This document shows, one piece after another, positions 46,860-55,016 of a stretch of DNA of 64,000 nucleotides. The notes below the pieces were generated by a model. The model was not told where the DNA came from, did not search any database, and saw nothing but the letters and a program-made list of their open reading frames with translations. Origin of the DNA: an uncultured Collinsella sp. (GTDB taxonomy: Bacteria; Actinomycetota; Coriobacteriia; Coriobacteriales; Coriobacteriaceae); the NCBI GenBank assembly GCA_900542315.1, contig UQMV01000007.1, positions 1-64,000 on the forward strand, written 5' to 3'. Made by a program: the position numbers and the translations under genes. Each line of letters begins with the position of its first letter. The stretch's first letter is position 1.

Positions 46860-47250
46860 GCCCGCTCCTCAACTCGACCGTATGGACACTGTAGCCGCAA
46901 GACCATACAAGCCGCGCTATGAATAGAGCGACCTTGTGTTTTAGGTTGTCTTTTGGTACGCAAGCGGCAAGTTTTTGTACAGCGAGGGCCGATTGTTATT
47001 AATCCCCCGACTAATCGGTCTTTAAGCAGGTAAATGAGCTTGTCAGCTTGTCCCATCTAAGCGGCAGTGTAACGCAGATGAACAAGGTTCAGCCATGTCA
47101 TTCAACTCGCCTAGCACCCGCTACCGTCTACGACCTTCTAGTGGCATTTTTGCATAGAATCTGGTATAGAATGAATCAAGCTGTTGGACATCCGGCATTC
47201 GTCAAGCTTGCGGCAAGATTTTGGTCAAGTGGGCGGAAAAGGATAGCAAA
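46860..47250. other. Intergenic stretch, nothing supported
   Basis: These 391 bp lie upstream of the SARP gene and beyond the nagB end. A CCGATT/AATCGG inverted repeat lies near 46990-47018. Two TATAGAAT-like -10 boxes lie near 47152-47171 on the plus strand, but no plus-strand gene follows. Confidence 0.4.
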
Positions 47251-47275
47251 AAGGCCCCCGCAAAGCGGAGGCCTT
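47251..47275 (-). terminator. Terminator after nagB
   Basis: AAGGCCCCCGC and GCGGAGGCCTT pair with one mismatch around AAA. TTTTTGC follows on the minus strand. Confidence 0.85.
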
Positions 47276-47307
47276 AGGCAAGGCTATGTCGAGCTGCAGG
47301 ATTCGCG

Positions 47308-48036
47308 CTACTCGCAGAGCGAAAGGGCGGCCTCGTCGGCAACGACAACGCAGTTGGTGTGCAGCTGCAGAATCGAAGCCGGGCACTCGGGCGTAACCGG
47401 ACCATAGCACATGTCATGCACGGCCTGAGCCTTGGCCTCGCCATTGGCGACGACCAGGATCATGCGGGCATACATGATGGTCTGGGTACCCATGGTGTAG
47501 GCCTGACGGGGAACATCGTCGATGCTGTCGAACAGGCGGCTGTTGGCCTGAATGGTGCTCTCGGTGAGGTCGACGCAGTGCGTACCCTTGGAGAAGTGGT
47601 CATCGGGCTCGTTGAAGCCGATGTGGCCGTTGTTGCCAATACCGAGCAGCTGCAGATCCGGGTAACCGGCCTCGGCGACGATCTTGTCGTACTCAGAGCA
47701 GGCAGCGGCGGCGTCGGGGTTGGAACCGTCGGGCACATGCGTGTTGTTCAGGTCGATGTTGATGTGATCGAAGAAGTTCTCACGCATGAAGTAGTGATAG
47801 CTCTGGGGATCGTCGTGCGAAAGGCCGCGATACTCGTCCAGGTTGTAGGTGCTGACCTCGGCAAAGTCGACGTCGCCCTTCTCGTACCAAGCAGCGAGCT
47901 GCTTGTAGGCACCGATCGGGGTGGAGCCGGTGGCAAGGCCCAGCACACAGTCGGGCTTGAGGATAACCTGCGCCGAGATGATATTGGCGGCCTTGCGGCT
48001 CATATCCTCGTAGTCTTTAGCTTTAATGATCTTCAT
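47308..48036 (-). CDS. nagB: Glucosamine-6-phosphate deaminase
   Basis: The 242-residue NagB has LGLATGSTPIGAYKQL for phosphate binding, STYNLDEYRGLS with the catalytic Asp, and LLGIGNNGHIGFNEP with the catalytic His region. It converts glucosamine 6-phosphate to fructose 6-phosphate and ammonia. The length matches the short, non-allosteric Bacillus-type enzyme. The start at 48036 (MKIIKAKDYEDMSRKA) has AAAGGA upstream; the frame is open to 48387 but the extra residues do not resemble the family. A glucose-type PTS IIA gene lies 271 bp upstream on the same strand. Confidence 0.95.
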   Translation of the reverse strand: MKIIKAKDYEDMSRKAANIISAQVILKPDCVLGLATGSTPIGAYKQLAAWYEKGDVDFAEVSTYNLDEYRGLSHDDPQSYHYFMRENFFDHINIDLNNTHVPDGSNPDAAAACSEYDKIVAEAGYPDLQLLGIGNNGHIGFNEPDDHFSKGTHCVDLTESTIQANSRLFDSIDDVPRQAYTMGTQTIMYARMILVVANGEAKAQAVHDMCYGPVTPECPASILQLHTNCVVVADEAALSLCE

Positions 48037-48233
48037 TACGCGTCCTTTCTCGTACAAGAGAGGCAAGGCTCCCTTACAAGCACTTGCCCGCGGCCCGCGT
48101 CGGCCGCAACCAACGTGTGCGGCCACCAGGGCGAGGTCGCGTAATGTATGTGTCTCGTGTCTAACCGCGTCGAGGCCCCTGCCCGTCCACGGTGACCCAA
48201 AGCCTTTTAGCTTCGGACAAATCCCATCTTGCC

Positions 48234-48267
48234 ACGGAGGGCGTCCTCTTTCAAGGGCGCCCTCCGT
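48234..48267. promoter_or_regulatory. Hairpin between PTS IIA and nagB
   Basis: ACGGAGGGCG and CGCCCTCCGT form a perfect 10-bp stem with a 14-base loop. No T-run follows on the minus strand, so it may be a weak terminator, an RNA processing site or a regulatory hairpin. Confidence 0.45.
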
Positions 48268-48307
48268 AAACGTGTTTGAATTGTAGGCTAATGGCCACGT
48301 GCACTTG

Positions 48308-48805
48308 CTAGCGCTCGCGAGCAACGATGAGCTGGTCCATCTCTTCGACATGCACGCCAACGGAGCCCTTGATGCTCGAGAACTCAACGGAGTTGCACAC
48401 CAAGATGGGAACCGTCACATCGTAGCCCTCGGCAGCAATTGCCTCGCGATCGAACTCAATGAGTACATCGCCCTTATGGACGATGTCACCCACTTGCGCA
48501 TGTACGGTAAAGTGCTTGCCCTCGAGCTGAACGGTATCCAAACCAACGTGAATGAGCACGTCCAAGCCATCGACCGTGTTAAGCGCAACGGCGTGTCCCG
48601 TGGGAAAAATAGCCTCGACCTTGGCATCAGCCGGCGCGATCACGCGCGTTCCGGTGGGCTGAATCGCCACGCCCTGGCCCAAAAGGCCGGTAGCAAACGT
48701 CTGATCGTTTACCTCGGAGAGCGGAATAACGTCACCCGAGATGGGAGCATCCAACGTAAGGACTCGACCACGCATACCAAAAGACCTTAGGACTTTAGTG
48801 AACAT
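48308..48805 (-). CDS. crr: Glucose-type PTS IIA component, stand-alone
   Basis: The 165-residue EIIA-Glc fold protein has IEAIFPTGHAVAL-type EAIFPTGHAVAL, holding the first active-site His, and DVLIHVGLDTVQLEGKHF, holding the phosphorylated His. It has no IIB or IIC domain attached, so it must serve transporters encoded elsewhere, for example N-acetylglucosamine or glucose permeases. Placement before nagB suggests amino-sugar use. The start at 48805 follows GAGGGGGAG. Confidence 0.9.
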   Translation of the reverse strand: MFTKVLRSFGMRGRVLTLDAPISGDVIPLSEVNDQTFATGLLGQGVAIQPTGTRVIAPADAKVEAIFPTGHAVALNTVDGLDVLIHVGLDTVQLEGKHFTVHAQVGDIVHKGDVLIEFDREAIAAEGYDVTVPILVCNSVEFSSIKGSVGVHVEEMDQLIVARER

Positions 48806-48876
48806 GCTCCCCCTCGGACATACCGATCAACCAAAATAACCTTAACAGTTTACCACTTGGCACCCGTTTTTGACCA

Positions 48877-50214
48877 TTAGGGAAGTTCGCGCTTGACAAC
48901 CTCAACGATGTCGTCGACAACGCGCTGGGTCAGCTCGTGCGTCTCGGCCTCGGCCATCACGCGGACCAGCGGCTCGGTACCGCTCGGGCGCACCAGAATG
49001 CGGCCGCGGCCGTCAAGCTCCTTCTCGGCAGCAGCAACGGCGTCCCAGATGGGCTGGCAATCGTCCAGACCAGCCTTGTTGTCGGAATGCACGTTGACGA
49101 GTACCTGCGGGTACTTCTTCATGATGCCGGCAAGATCGGTGAGGGTACGACCGGTGCGCTTGAGCACGGCCAGCAGTTGCAGAGCCGTCACCAGGCCGTC
49201 ACCGGTGGTGTTGTGCTCCAGGAAGATGATGTGGCCGGACTGTTCGCCGCCGATGACGGCGCCGTCCGCGAGCATGCGCTCCAGAACGTAGCGGTCGCCC
49301 ACGGCGGTCTGGACCATCTCGAAGCCCTGCTCCTTCATAGCGATGGAGAAGCCCAGATTGCACATGACGGTCGAGACGATCTCGGAGTTGGCGAGCTTGC
49401 CGCGAGCGGCGAGGTCGGAACCGCAGATAGCCAGGATGTAGTCACCGTCGATCTCGTTGCCCTCGCTGTCCACGAACAGTACGCGGTCGGCGTCGCCGTC
49501 GTGGGCCAGACCAATGTCAGCATGGGTGCGCAGCACGAGCTCGCGCAGGGGCTCGAGGTGCGTAGAGCCGCACTCGACATTGATGTCGGTGCCGCAATAA
49601 TCGGTGTTGATGGCATGGACCGTGGCACCCAGGCGCTGCAGCGCGGCGGGCGTAGTCTGGCAGGAAGCACCGTGACCGCAGTCGACGGCAACGACCAGGC
49701 CATCGAGCCTCAGGCCATCGAGCGTATCGATGGCGTGGTCGACGTATGCCTTGCGAGCGTCCTTCATCTTGATGATGTGGCCCACGCCGGCACCGGTCGG
49801 CAGCGTATCGGCAGCCATGGCTTCCTCGGACATGACCCAGGCGCTGATCTCTTCCTCGACAGCATCGGGAAGCTTCATGCCCTTGCGGCTAAAGAACTTG
49901 ATGCCGTTGAACTCCGGCGGATTGTGCGAAGCGGAGATGACAATGCCGCCGTCGAGCTCGTTCTGAACAGTGAGCAGTGCCACGGCAGGCGTGGGGATGA
50001 CGCCGCAGCAGTGCGGACGGCCGCCCTCGGCCATAATGCCGGCGGTCAGAGCGCTCTCGAGCATGGTGCCCGAAAGGCGCGTGTCACGGCCGATGCAGAT
50101 GTCCGGACCAAGAAACTTGGTCGCCGCGCGGCCCAGGCGAAACGCGAGGTCGCACGAAAGATCGGCATTGGCGACGCCACGGACGCCGTCGGTACCGAAG
50201 ATGTTCTGGGGCAT
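48877..50214 (-). CDS. glmM: Phosphoglucosamine mutase
   Basis: The 445-residue alpha-phosphohexomutase has MPQNIFGTDGVRGVAN at the N-terminus, GIVISASHNPPEFNGIKFFS with the phosphorylated Ser, metal loop AHDGDADRVLFVD and phosphate loop VRPSGTEPLVRVMAE. It interconverts glucosamine 6- and 1-phosphate on the way to UDP-GlcNAc. The start at 50214 follows AAGGAG. It lies downstream of rpsI, as in many Gram-positives, but behind a strong terminator. Confidence 0.96.
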   Translation of the reverse strand: MPQNIFGTDGVRGVANADLSCDLAFRLGRAATKFLGPDICIGRDTRLSGTMLESALTAGIMAEGGRPHCCGVIPTPAVALLTVQNELDGGIVISASHNPPEFNGIKFFSRKGMKLPDAVEEEISAWVMSEEAMAADTLPTGAGVGHIIKMKDARKAYVDHAIDTLDGLRLDGLVVAVDCGHGASCQTTPAALQRLGATVHAINTDYCGTDINVECGSTHLEPLRELVLRTHADIGLAHDGDADRVLFVDSEGNEIDGDYILAICGSDLAARGKLANSEIVSTVMCNLGFSIAMKEQGFEMVQTAVGDRYVLERMLADGAVIGGEQSGHIIFLEHNTTGDGLVTALQLLAVLKRTGRTLTDLAGIMKKYPQVLVNVHSDNKAGLDDCQPIWDAVAAAEKELDGRGRILVRPSGTEPLVRVMAEAETHELTQRVVDDIVEVVKRELP

Positions 50215-50271
50215 AGGATTGCTCCTTCCCTAGCAGGCGATATGCAACCGCCCACCCTAGTCGAAAAAGAA

Positions 50272-50307
50272 AAGCGGGACCCGCCGAGGAATCGGCAGGC
50301 CCCGCTT
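50272..50307 (-). terminator. Terminator after rpsI
   Basis: AAGCGGG and CCCGCTT close a long stem, with CCGA/TCGG continuing it inside. CTTTTCTTTTT follows on the minus strand. Confidence 0.85.
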
Positions 50308-50337
50308 GTACATTGTATCTCGAAAGGAGATAAAACC

Positions 50338-50733
<396 letters not shown>

Positions 50734-50735
50734 CT

Positions 50736-51179
50736 TTAAGCCTCCAGCTCAATCTTCGTGGGGTTCTGGGCAGCATGCGGATGCTCGGCACCAGCGTAGA
50801 CCTTAAGCTTGGTCATCTGGGCACGGCCGAGAGTGGTCTTGGGCAGCATACCGCGAACGGCGCGCTCGATGACCTTCTCCGGGTGCTTCTCCATAGCCTG
50901 GCGGAAGCTCTCAGCCTTGAGGCCGCCGTTGTAGCCGCTGTGGCGATAATAGGTCTTCGTGTCGGCCTTGTTACCGGTAAGCTGGACCTTATCGGCGTTG
51001 ATGACGACAACGAAGTCGCCGCAGTCGCTGTTGGGCGTGAACTGGGGCTTGTTCTTACCGCGCAGGATCATTGCGATCTGGGTGGCAAGACGGCCCAGGA
51101 CAGCACCATCGGCGTCGACGAGAACCCAGTTGCGCTGGACCTCGCCCTGCTTGGCGTAGTGAGTCGATTTCGAAATCAC
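50736..51179 (-). CDS. rplM: 50S ribosomal protein L13
   Basis: The 147-residue L13 has RNWVLVDADGAVLGRLATQI, KTYYRHSGYNGGLK and AVRGMLPKTTLGR. The start is GTG at 51179 with GGAGGAG at good spacing. A strong promoter lies about 70-95 bases upstream. Confidence 0.98.
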   Translation of the reverse strand: MISKSTHYAKQGEVQRNWVLVDADGAVLGRLATQIAMILRGKNKPQFTPNSDCGDFVVVINADKVQLTGNKADTKTYYRHSGYNGGLKAESFRQAMEKHPEKVIERAVRGMLPKTTLGRAQMTKLKVYAGAEHPHAAQNPTKIELEA

Positions 51180-51245
51180 TTAGACTCCTCCATGTACAGT
51201 ACGTGTTGTTACAGAGATTCACGGGGCTCTGCAAGTAACCCGTCC

Positions 51246-51273
51246 ATATTACCCCGCTCGCCGTACGAGTCAA
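51246..51273 (-). promoter_or_regulatory. Promoter of the rplM-rpsI operon
   Basis: On the minus strand, TTGACT (51273-51268), a 16-base spacer and TAATAT (51251-51246) lie about 70-95 bases before the rplM start. Confidence 0.65.
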
Positions 51274-51372
51274 CAGGTATTTTGGCTCCGACCAGAGTTT
51301 CTGCACATGTCATCCACGAGCTGTGATTTTCCAGCTCTTGAGCTGTTGTCATTTTTTGATAGTTCGCCGTCG

Positions 51373-52251
51373 TTAGCGTTCAACGAACTCTTGGATTTCC
51401 GCGAGCAGGCGCTTTGCCTCCTGACGGCCCTGGATATACAGGTCCAAAAGCTTTGCCGAATCGCGCTCAACGTGGCCGACCTCGACCGGCTTTTGCGGAG
51501 CAATGACCAGCGCGCGACCCTCACGCTCATACTTCCACAGATGCATGCGCTGGATGTTATAGCGGTCGTGGCGCGTCTCGATAGCCTCGAGCAGGTAGGG
51601 GTAGTCGGCATAGCGGGCGCGCGCGGCAGGCATAAACTCGTAGGGCTTTTTCTCGTACGAGCGGTCCTGCGTGACAATGACAACCGCGCGATCGAAGCCC
51701 GCCTCCTCCAGCACGTGCTCGATGGGGACCGAATCGGCTACGCCACCATCGACGTATTTGTGCCCGTCAATCTCGACCGGCGGCGTCACCAGCGGCAGCG
51801 ACGTCGATGCGCGCACGGCGTCGAGGTCGAGCACGGCGCTTTTGACCGGCAGGTACGTGGCGGTTCCAAAGAGCATGTCCGTCGCGACGGCGTACATCTC
51901 GATGGGGCTCGCGTCGAACGTCTCGTTGTCAAAGGGATCCAGGCGGTCCTGGACATCGTTGAAGATAAAGTCGTAGCCGACGATGGATCCCGTGGACGCA
52001 AACGATGCGGCGCCCATGAAGCGATTGTCGTTGCAGAAAGCCAGGTTGATGCGGTTGGCACGGCCGATCTGGTGCGACTTGTAGTTCACGCCGTTGAGGG
52101 CACCTGCCGATACGCCATATACCGCCGGAATCTCGACGCCAGCCTCCATGAGAACGTCGAGCACGCCCGCAGTAAACTGCCCGCGAAAACTACCACCCTC
52201 CAAGACGAGCGCGACCTTGCCGGCGTTCTTTGCCTTATCTTCTGCAGTCAT
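51373..52251 (-). CDS. Patatin-like phospholipase
   Basis: The 292-residue patatin-domain hydrolase of the RssA/YjjU type has the oxyanion loop VALVLEGGSFRGQFTAGVL, nucleophile elbow GVSAGALNG and the catalytic Asp in YVDGGVADSVP. It has no signal peptide. It probably hydrolyses lipid esters; the substrate is unknown. The start at 52251 follows AGGAGG. It is followed by rplM on the same strand but is separated by rplM's own promoter. Confidence 0.88.
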   Translation of the reverse strand: MTAEDKAKNAGKVALVLEGGSFRGQFTAGVLDVLMEAGVEIPAVYGVSAGALNGVNYKSHQIGRANRINLAFCNDNRFMGAASFASTGSIVGYDFIFNDVQDRLDPFDNETFDASPIEMYAVATDMLFGTATYLPVKSAVLDLDAVRASTSLPLVTPPVEIDGHKYVDGGVADSVPIEHVLEEAGFDRAVVIVTQDRSYEKKPYEFMPAARARYADYPYLLEAIETRHDRYNIQRMHLWKYEREGRALVIAPQKPVEVGHVERDSAKLLDLYIQGRQEAKRLLAEIQEFVER

Positions 52252-52321
52252 ATTGACCTCCTGCGATTGCGTTTTGGCCTTCTTCTACCCAGTTTTGGGA
52301 TGGCGAGCGCATGGGTTTTTC

Positions 52322-52600
52322 GAGGCGGCAGGTGAAGCGGAAAGTGTGTCCCAGTTTGAGGCGGGATTCCGGGATGCGCTTTCCGCTTGATGTGCCATCC
52401 GGAAACTACGTCCCAGTCTGAGCGCGGATTCCGGGACGCACTTTCCGCCAACAACCCATCCGGAAAATGCATCCCATTCTGAGCCGATATTCTGGGATGC
52501 AGTTTCCGCTTGAGGCGCCGTCCGGAAACTACGTCCCAGTCTGAGCGCGGATTCCGGGACGTGCTTTCCGCCTGGGCTGCCATTGGGGAAAGCGCGTCTC
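52322..52600. repeat. Tandem array of about 61-bp imperfect repeats
   Basis: At least four units begin near 52322 (partial), 52380, 52442 and 52503, with a degenerate fifth from 52564. The consensus contains TTTCCGC, then CCGGAAACTACGTCCCAGT, CTGAGCGCGGATTCCGGGA and CG. CCGGAA and TTCCGG within each unit can pair, so each may fold into a hairpin. Units 2 and 4 are nearly identical; unit 3 has diverged. Frames across it give repetitive junk peptides. It is not a CRISPR: no unique spacers alternate with constant repeats. Confidence 0.75.
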
Positions 52601-52632
52601 ACCCTTCGTTGATGCGGCGTTTTCTTTACGCC

Positions 52633-52663
52633 CGCGCCCTGCACAGAGTTCGATTCTCCGCGG
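52633..52663 (+). repeat. 31-bp direct repeat, copy 1, with ssrA T-arm sequence
   Basis: CGCGCCCTGCACAGAG then TTCGATTCTCCGCGG. The second half matches the tmRNA T-arm and acceptor (GAGTTCGATTCTCCGCG), but in the opposite orientation to ssrA. An identical copy lies 192 bp to the right. Confidence 0.8.
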
Positions 52664-52824
52664 GTGGGGGGGATCCGTTGATGCGGCGCATGGCAAGCTG
52701 AGATTCGATAACATCGCATCTATATAGGGTTGAGGCTTTGCGCGGAGAATCCGCGTATTTGCTTCGCAAATACGCACCGGCTTCGGCCGCCTGCCGGCGT
52801 CCTCGCCCGCTCGCTACAAACGCT
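52664..52824. other. 161-bp spacer between ssrA-like repeat copies
   Basis: It contains the perfect hairpin GCGTATTTGC-TTC-GCAAATACGC and GC-rich CGGCTTCGGCCG-type palindromes. It has no coding potential. Its layout resembles the spacer beside tRNA-Glu. Confidence 0.5.
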
Positions 52825-52855
52825 CGCGCCCTGCACAGAGTTCGATTCTCCGCGG
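52825..52855 (+). repeat. 31-bp direct repeat, copy 2, with ssrA T-arm sequence
   Basis: This is an exact copy of 52633-52663, ending about 57 bases before the ssrA 3' end. Between it and ssrA lies the hairpin AGGCAGGTAGAT/ATCTACCTGCCT, which probably terminates ssrA on the minus strand. Confidence 0.8.
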
Positions 52856-52911
52856 TACGGACTAGAAATAAAAAGGCAGGTAGATACGAATATCTACCTG
52901 CCTGTTGCTTA

Positions 52912-53275
52912 TGGTGGAGGCGCGGAGAATCGAACTCCGGTCCACGAAAGCCCCCTGATTGGCATCTCCAAGCTCAGTCGCTGGTTTAGTCTCGGACGCT
53001 TTGCGCGCAGCGACACGCTCGCGGCGTCCTAACCGGTTCGGTCTTAGCCTGCGCCATACCGATTACGTGCGCAGGAGCATTCCCCTAACATGACGTCGCG
53101 CCGGTGTCGGGGAAATCACCGGGTTGACGCGCCGCTATAAACTAAGCAGCGAGAGCCATAGGCTCAAAAGAAGAGTTGTTGTCAATTCAATTTGACGGTA
53201 CCCCTGTTTAACGAGGCGAGGAGACCTCGGCTTGCTTCCTCTCTCAGAGCTATCGTGTCGAAACCAGTCGCCCCC
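52912..53275 (-). ncRNA. ssrA: Transfer-messenger RNA
   Basis: The 5' end GGGGGCGACTGGTTTCGACA pairs with the 3' end CGCCTCC before ACCA. The T-arm CGGAGTTCGATTCTCCG is present. The tag reading frame ends DNNSSFEPMALAA then TAG, with the conserved ALAA degron; the first tag codon is uncertain. tmRNA with SmpB rescues stalled ribosomes. Confidence 0.93.
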
Positions 53276-53514
53276 GAATGTTGGGAAAGTCTGGATGGTA
53301 TCAGGCCTGCAAACACCCGATAACCGTCGACTTTTCAAGGAACACGCGGGGCGAGCCCCGCTCGTGGATAGCTATCTTACCACGTTCTAAAGGCAGACAG
53401 CTGTTCTATGCACGAGCTGTGAAGACCCCAATGTGCGCCGCACTTCGCACTTTTGCTACCGATCGCGTCACGTATATTTTCGCCAAGCAAAATTGCCCCG
53501 TCGAAAGGACCGTT

Positions 53515-53949
53515 ATGGATACCAAACAGCAACTCGTCAATGCCCTCGCAGGCCTGGGTTCAACCATTACCGAAGCTATGGATGTCATCGAAGGCTTTGT
53601 CCCCTGCGGACATCCCGCCCTCACGGTTTCGAACGCCCTTGTTGCGCTGGACGCTGACGATGATGCAGCTCTCGCCCAGCAGCTTGAGACCGTCGAGGGC
53701 TTTATCGACCACGTGAGTGAAAACCGCGGCGTGGCCGCCTACCACGGCATCGAGGTCGAGCTCGCGGGTCCCAAAGCCGATCTGCTCGCAGCAATCCGCG
53801 AGGTAGGCGCCCTTATGCAGACTGCAGGCGTCAAGAACACCCAGGTCAACGAGTGGGTCTACCGCAGTCTGGCAGCACTCGACAGCTCCGACGAAAAGGC
53901 AGCCGAAAAGCTCGCAGAAAGCCCCGCCATTAAGGCCGAGCTTTTGTAA
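53515..53949 (+). CDS. Hypothetical protein
   Basis: The 144-residue acidic soluble protein starts MDTKQQLVNALAGLGSTITE after AAAGGA. It is mostly helical, with VIEGFVPCGHPALTVSNALV and an ending KAAEKLAESPAIKAELL. No family is recognised. The longer frame back to 53278 overlaps the tmRNA 5' end and is rejected. Confidence 0.6.
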   Translation: MDTKQQLVNALAGLGSTITEAMDVIEGFVPCGHPALTVSNALVALDADDDAALAQQLETVEGFIDHVSENRGVAAYHGIEVELAGPKADLLAAIREVGALMQTAGVKNTQVNEWVYRSLAALDSSDEKAAEKLAESPAIKAELL

Positions 53950-54007
53950 ATAGCAGACGCGGGTCCCTTGGCGCATCGTCGTCCAAGAGGTCCGCAAACA
54001 GTTCGCG

Positions 54008-54523
54008 TCAACCGATAGCCGCGCCGCCGCGTTCGGCCAAAGCAAGAATCGGCATCATTTGACGCGGGGTCTTTGCTGCAAGATCGGCATGTTCGAGCAG
54101 CTTGCGATCGTTAGTTACCAAGTAATCGACCTGGGCGCGTTTGCATGCGGCGAGTACCAAGTTGTCCTCGTAATCGCGATGGAGCGCTAAGTATTTGTCG
54201 GCCAGCCAAAGGTCCGACGCATCTGCACCCACGGCCGTGGCGTTTTCGGTCATGTTCCGCACAAACACCAACGCCGCATCGCCAATCGCGCGGGCAGACG
54301 CCTCGTCGAGCGCTCCCCCGCTGGCAAAAACGCTACGCTTCAGCTCGTGTTGGACAACGTACAGCACGTCCTTGGCGATATGGACCGGAAAGAACAGCAA
54401 CGCCCCCGTCTCCGTCGCCTGCCCAATAAACGCACGCGCGGCAAGCGACTCGGCATGGTCGACGCAAAACGAATCAACCCATACGTTGGCGTCCACCATG
54501 ATCTTGAGAGGCGCCCCACTCAC
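54008..54523 (-). CDS. PIN-domain toxin
   Basis: The 171-residue PIN nuclease has the acidic residues in IMVDANVWVDSF (Asp11), DYEDNLVLAACKRA and YLVTNDRKLLEHA, the usual metal-binding set for VapC-type RNases. It overlaps the upstream antitoxin gene by four bases (ATGA), typical of toxin-antitoxin operons. The target RNA is unknown. Confidence 0.85.
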   Translation of the reverse strand: MSGAPLKIMVDANVWVDSFCVDHAESLAARAFIGQATETGALLFFPVHIAKDVLYVVQHELKRSVFASGGALDEASARAIGDAALVFVRNMTENATAVGADASDLWLADKYLALHRDYEDNLVLAACKRAQVDYLVTNDRKLLEHADLAAKTPRQMMPILALAERGGAAIG

Positions 54524-54855
54524 TGGATCATCCCCTTTTGGCGATAATGCTCATCCATGGCTTCGGAATAGATTGCGTCCCAATCGCGATCGTCGGATAC
54601 GGGCGACACAGCGATACCCAAATCTGCATAAAGCCGGTCTGCCGCTGCCCACGACGCGGCAAACGGAGTATCGTGCGCGACGGTCTGTTGCCGGCCATCA
54701 ACGGCAGACAGTACTTCCTCACACTGCCCGCCACCCTGCGCGACCTTGGCCACGACCTTTTTGATGAGCTCGGGCAGTGACCCGCCCGAAAGCTGTAGCG
54801 CTTCCTCGGCGCGCTCTTTAACCGAGCGATCTACGCGAACATTCACCTGCGCCAT
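54520..54855 (-). CDS. RelB-like ribbon-helix-helix antitoxin
   Basis: About 111 residues. The N-terminal MAQVNVRVDRSVKERAEEAL followed by SLPELIKKVVAKVAQ is a RelB/DinJ-type ribbon-helix-helix. The C-terminal part (DWDAIYSEAMDEHYRQKGM) would neutralise the PIN toxin. The start at 54855 is chosen from the family pattern; a GTG at 54873 with GGGAG upstream is also possible. It likely represses its own promoter. Confidence 0.8.
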   Translation of the reverse strand: MAQVNVRVDRSVKERAEEALQLSGGSLPELIKKVVAKVAQGGGQCEEVLSAVDGRQQTVAHDTPFAASWAAADRLYADLGIAVSPVSDDRDWDAIYSEAMDEHYRQKGMIQ

Positions 54856-54950
54856 GCCGCTAACAGCACCCACGTTGATCCCGCTCCCTTCAATTGCTAG
54901 CACCGCTATCAACACTATATAGAGAAGCTAGTAGATGGTCAAACGCAAAA

Positions 54951-54992
54951 GGCCTGCGTCCGGACGACACCGATGCCGTCTGGGCGCAGGCC
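54951..54992 (-). terminator. Terminator after the P-type ATPase
   Basis: GGCCTGCG and CGCAGGCC close a stem with GACG/CGTC inside. TTTTGCG follows on the minus strand. Confidence 0.75.
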
Positions 54993-55016
54993 AGATAACG
55001 TGGGCGAACACGTCCG

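Noticed and set aside
52322..52600. Possible CRISPR array
   Set aside because: Repeat units are contiguous, with no unique spacers between constant repeats, and no cas genes are present.
53278..53514. Upstream extension of the gene at 53515
   Set aside because: It begins at the tmRNA 5' end and has no ribosome site; the ATG at 53515 has AAAGGA.
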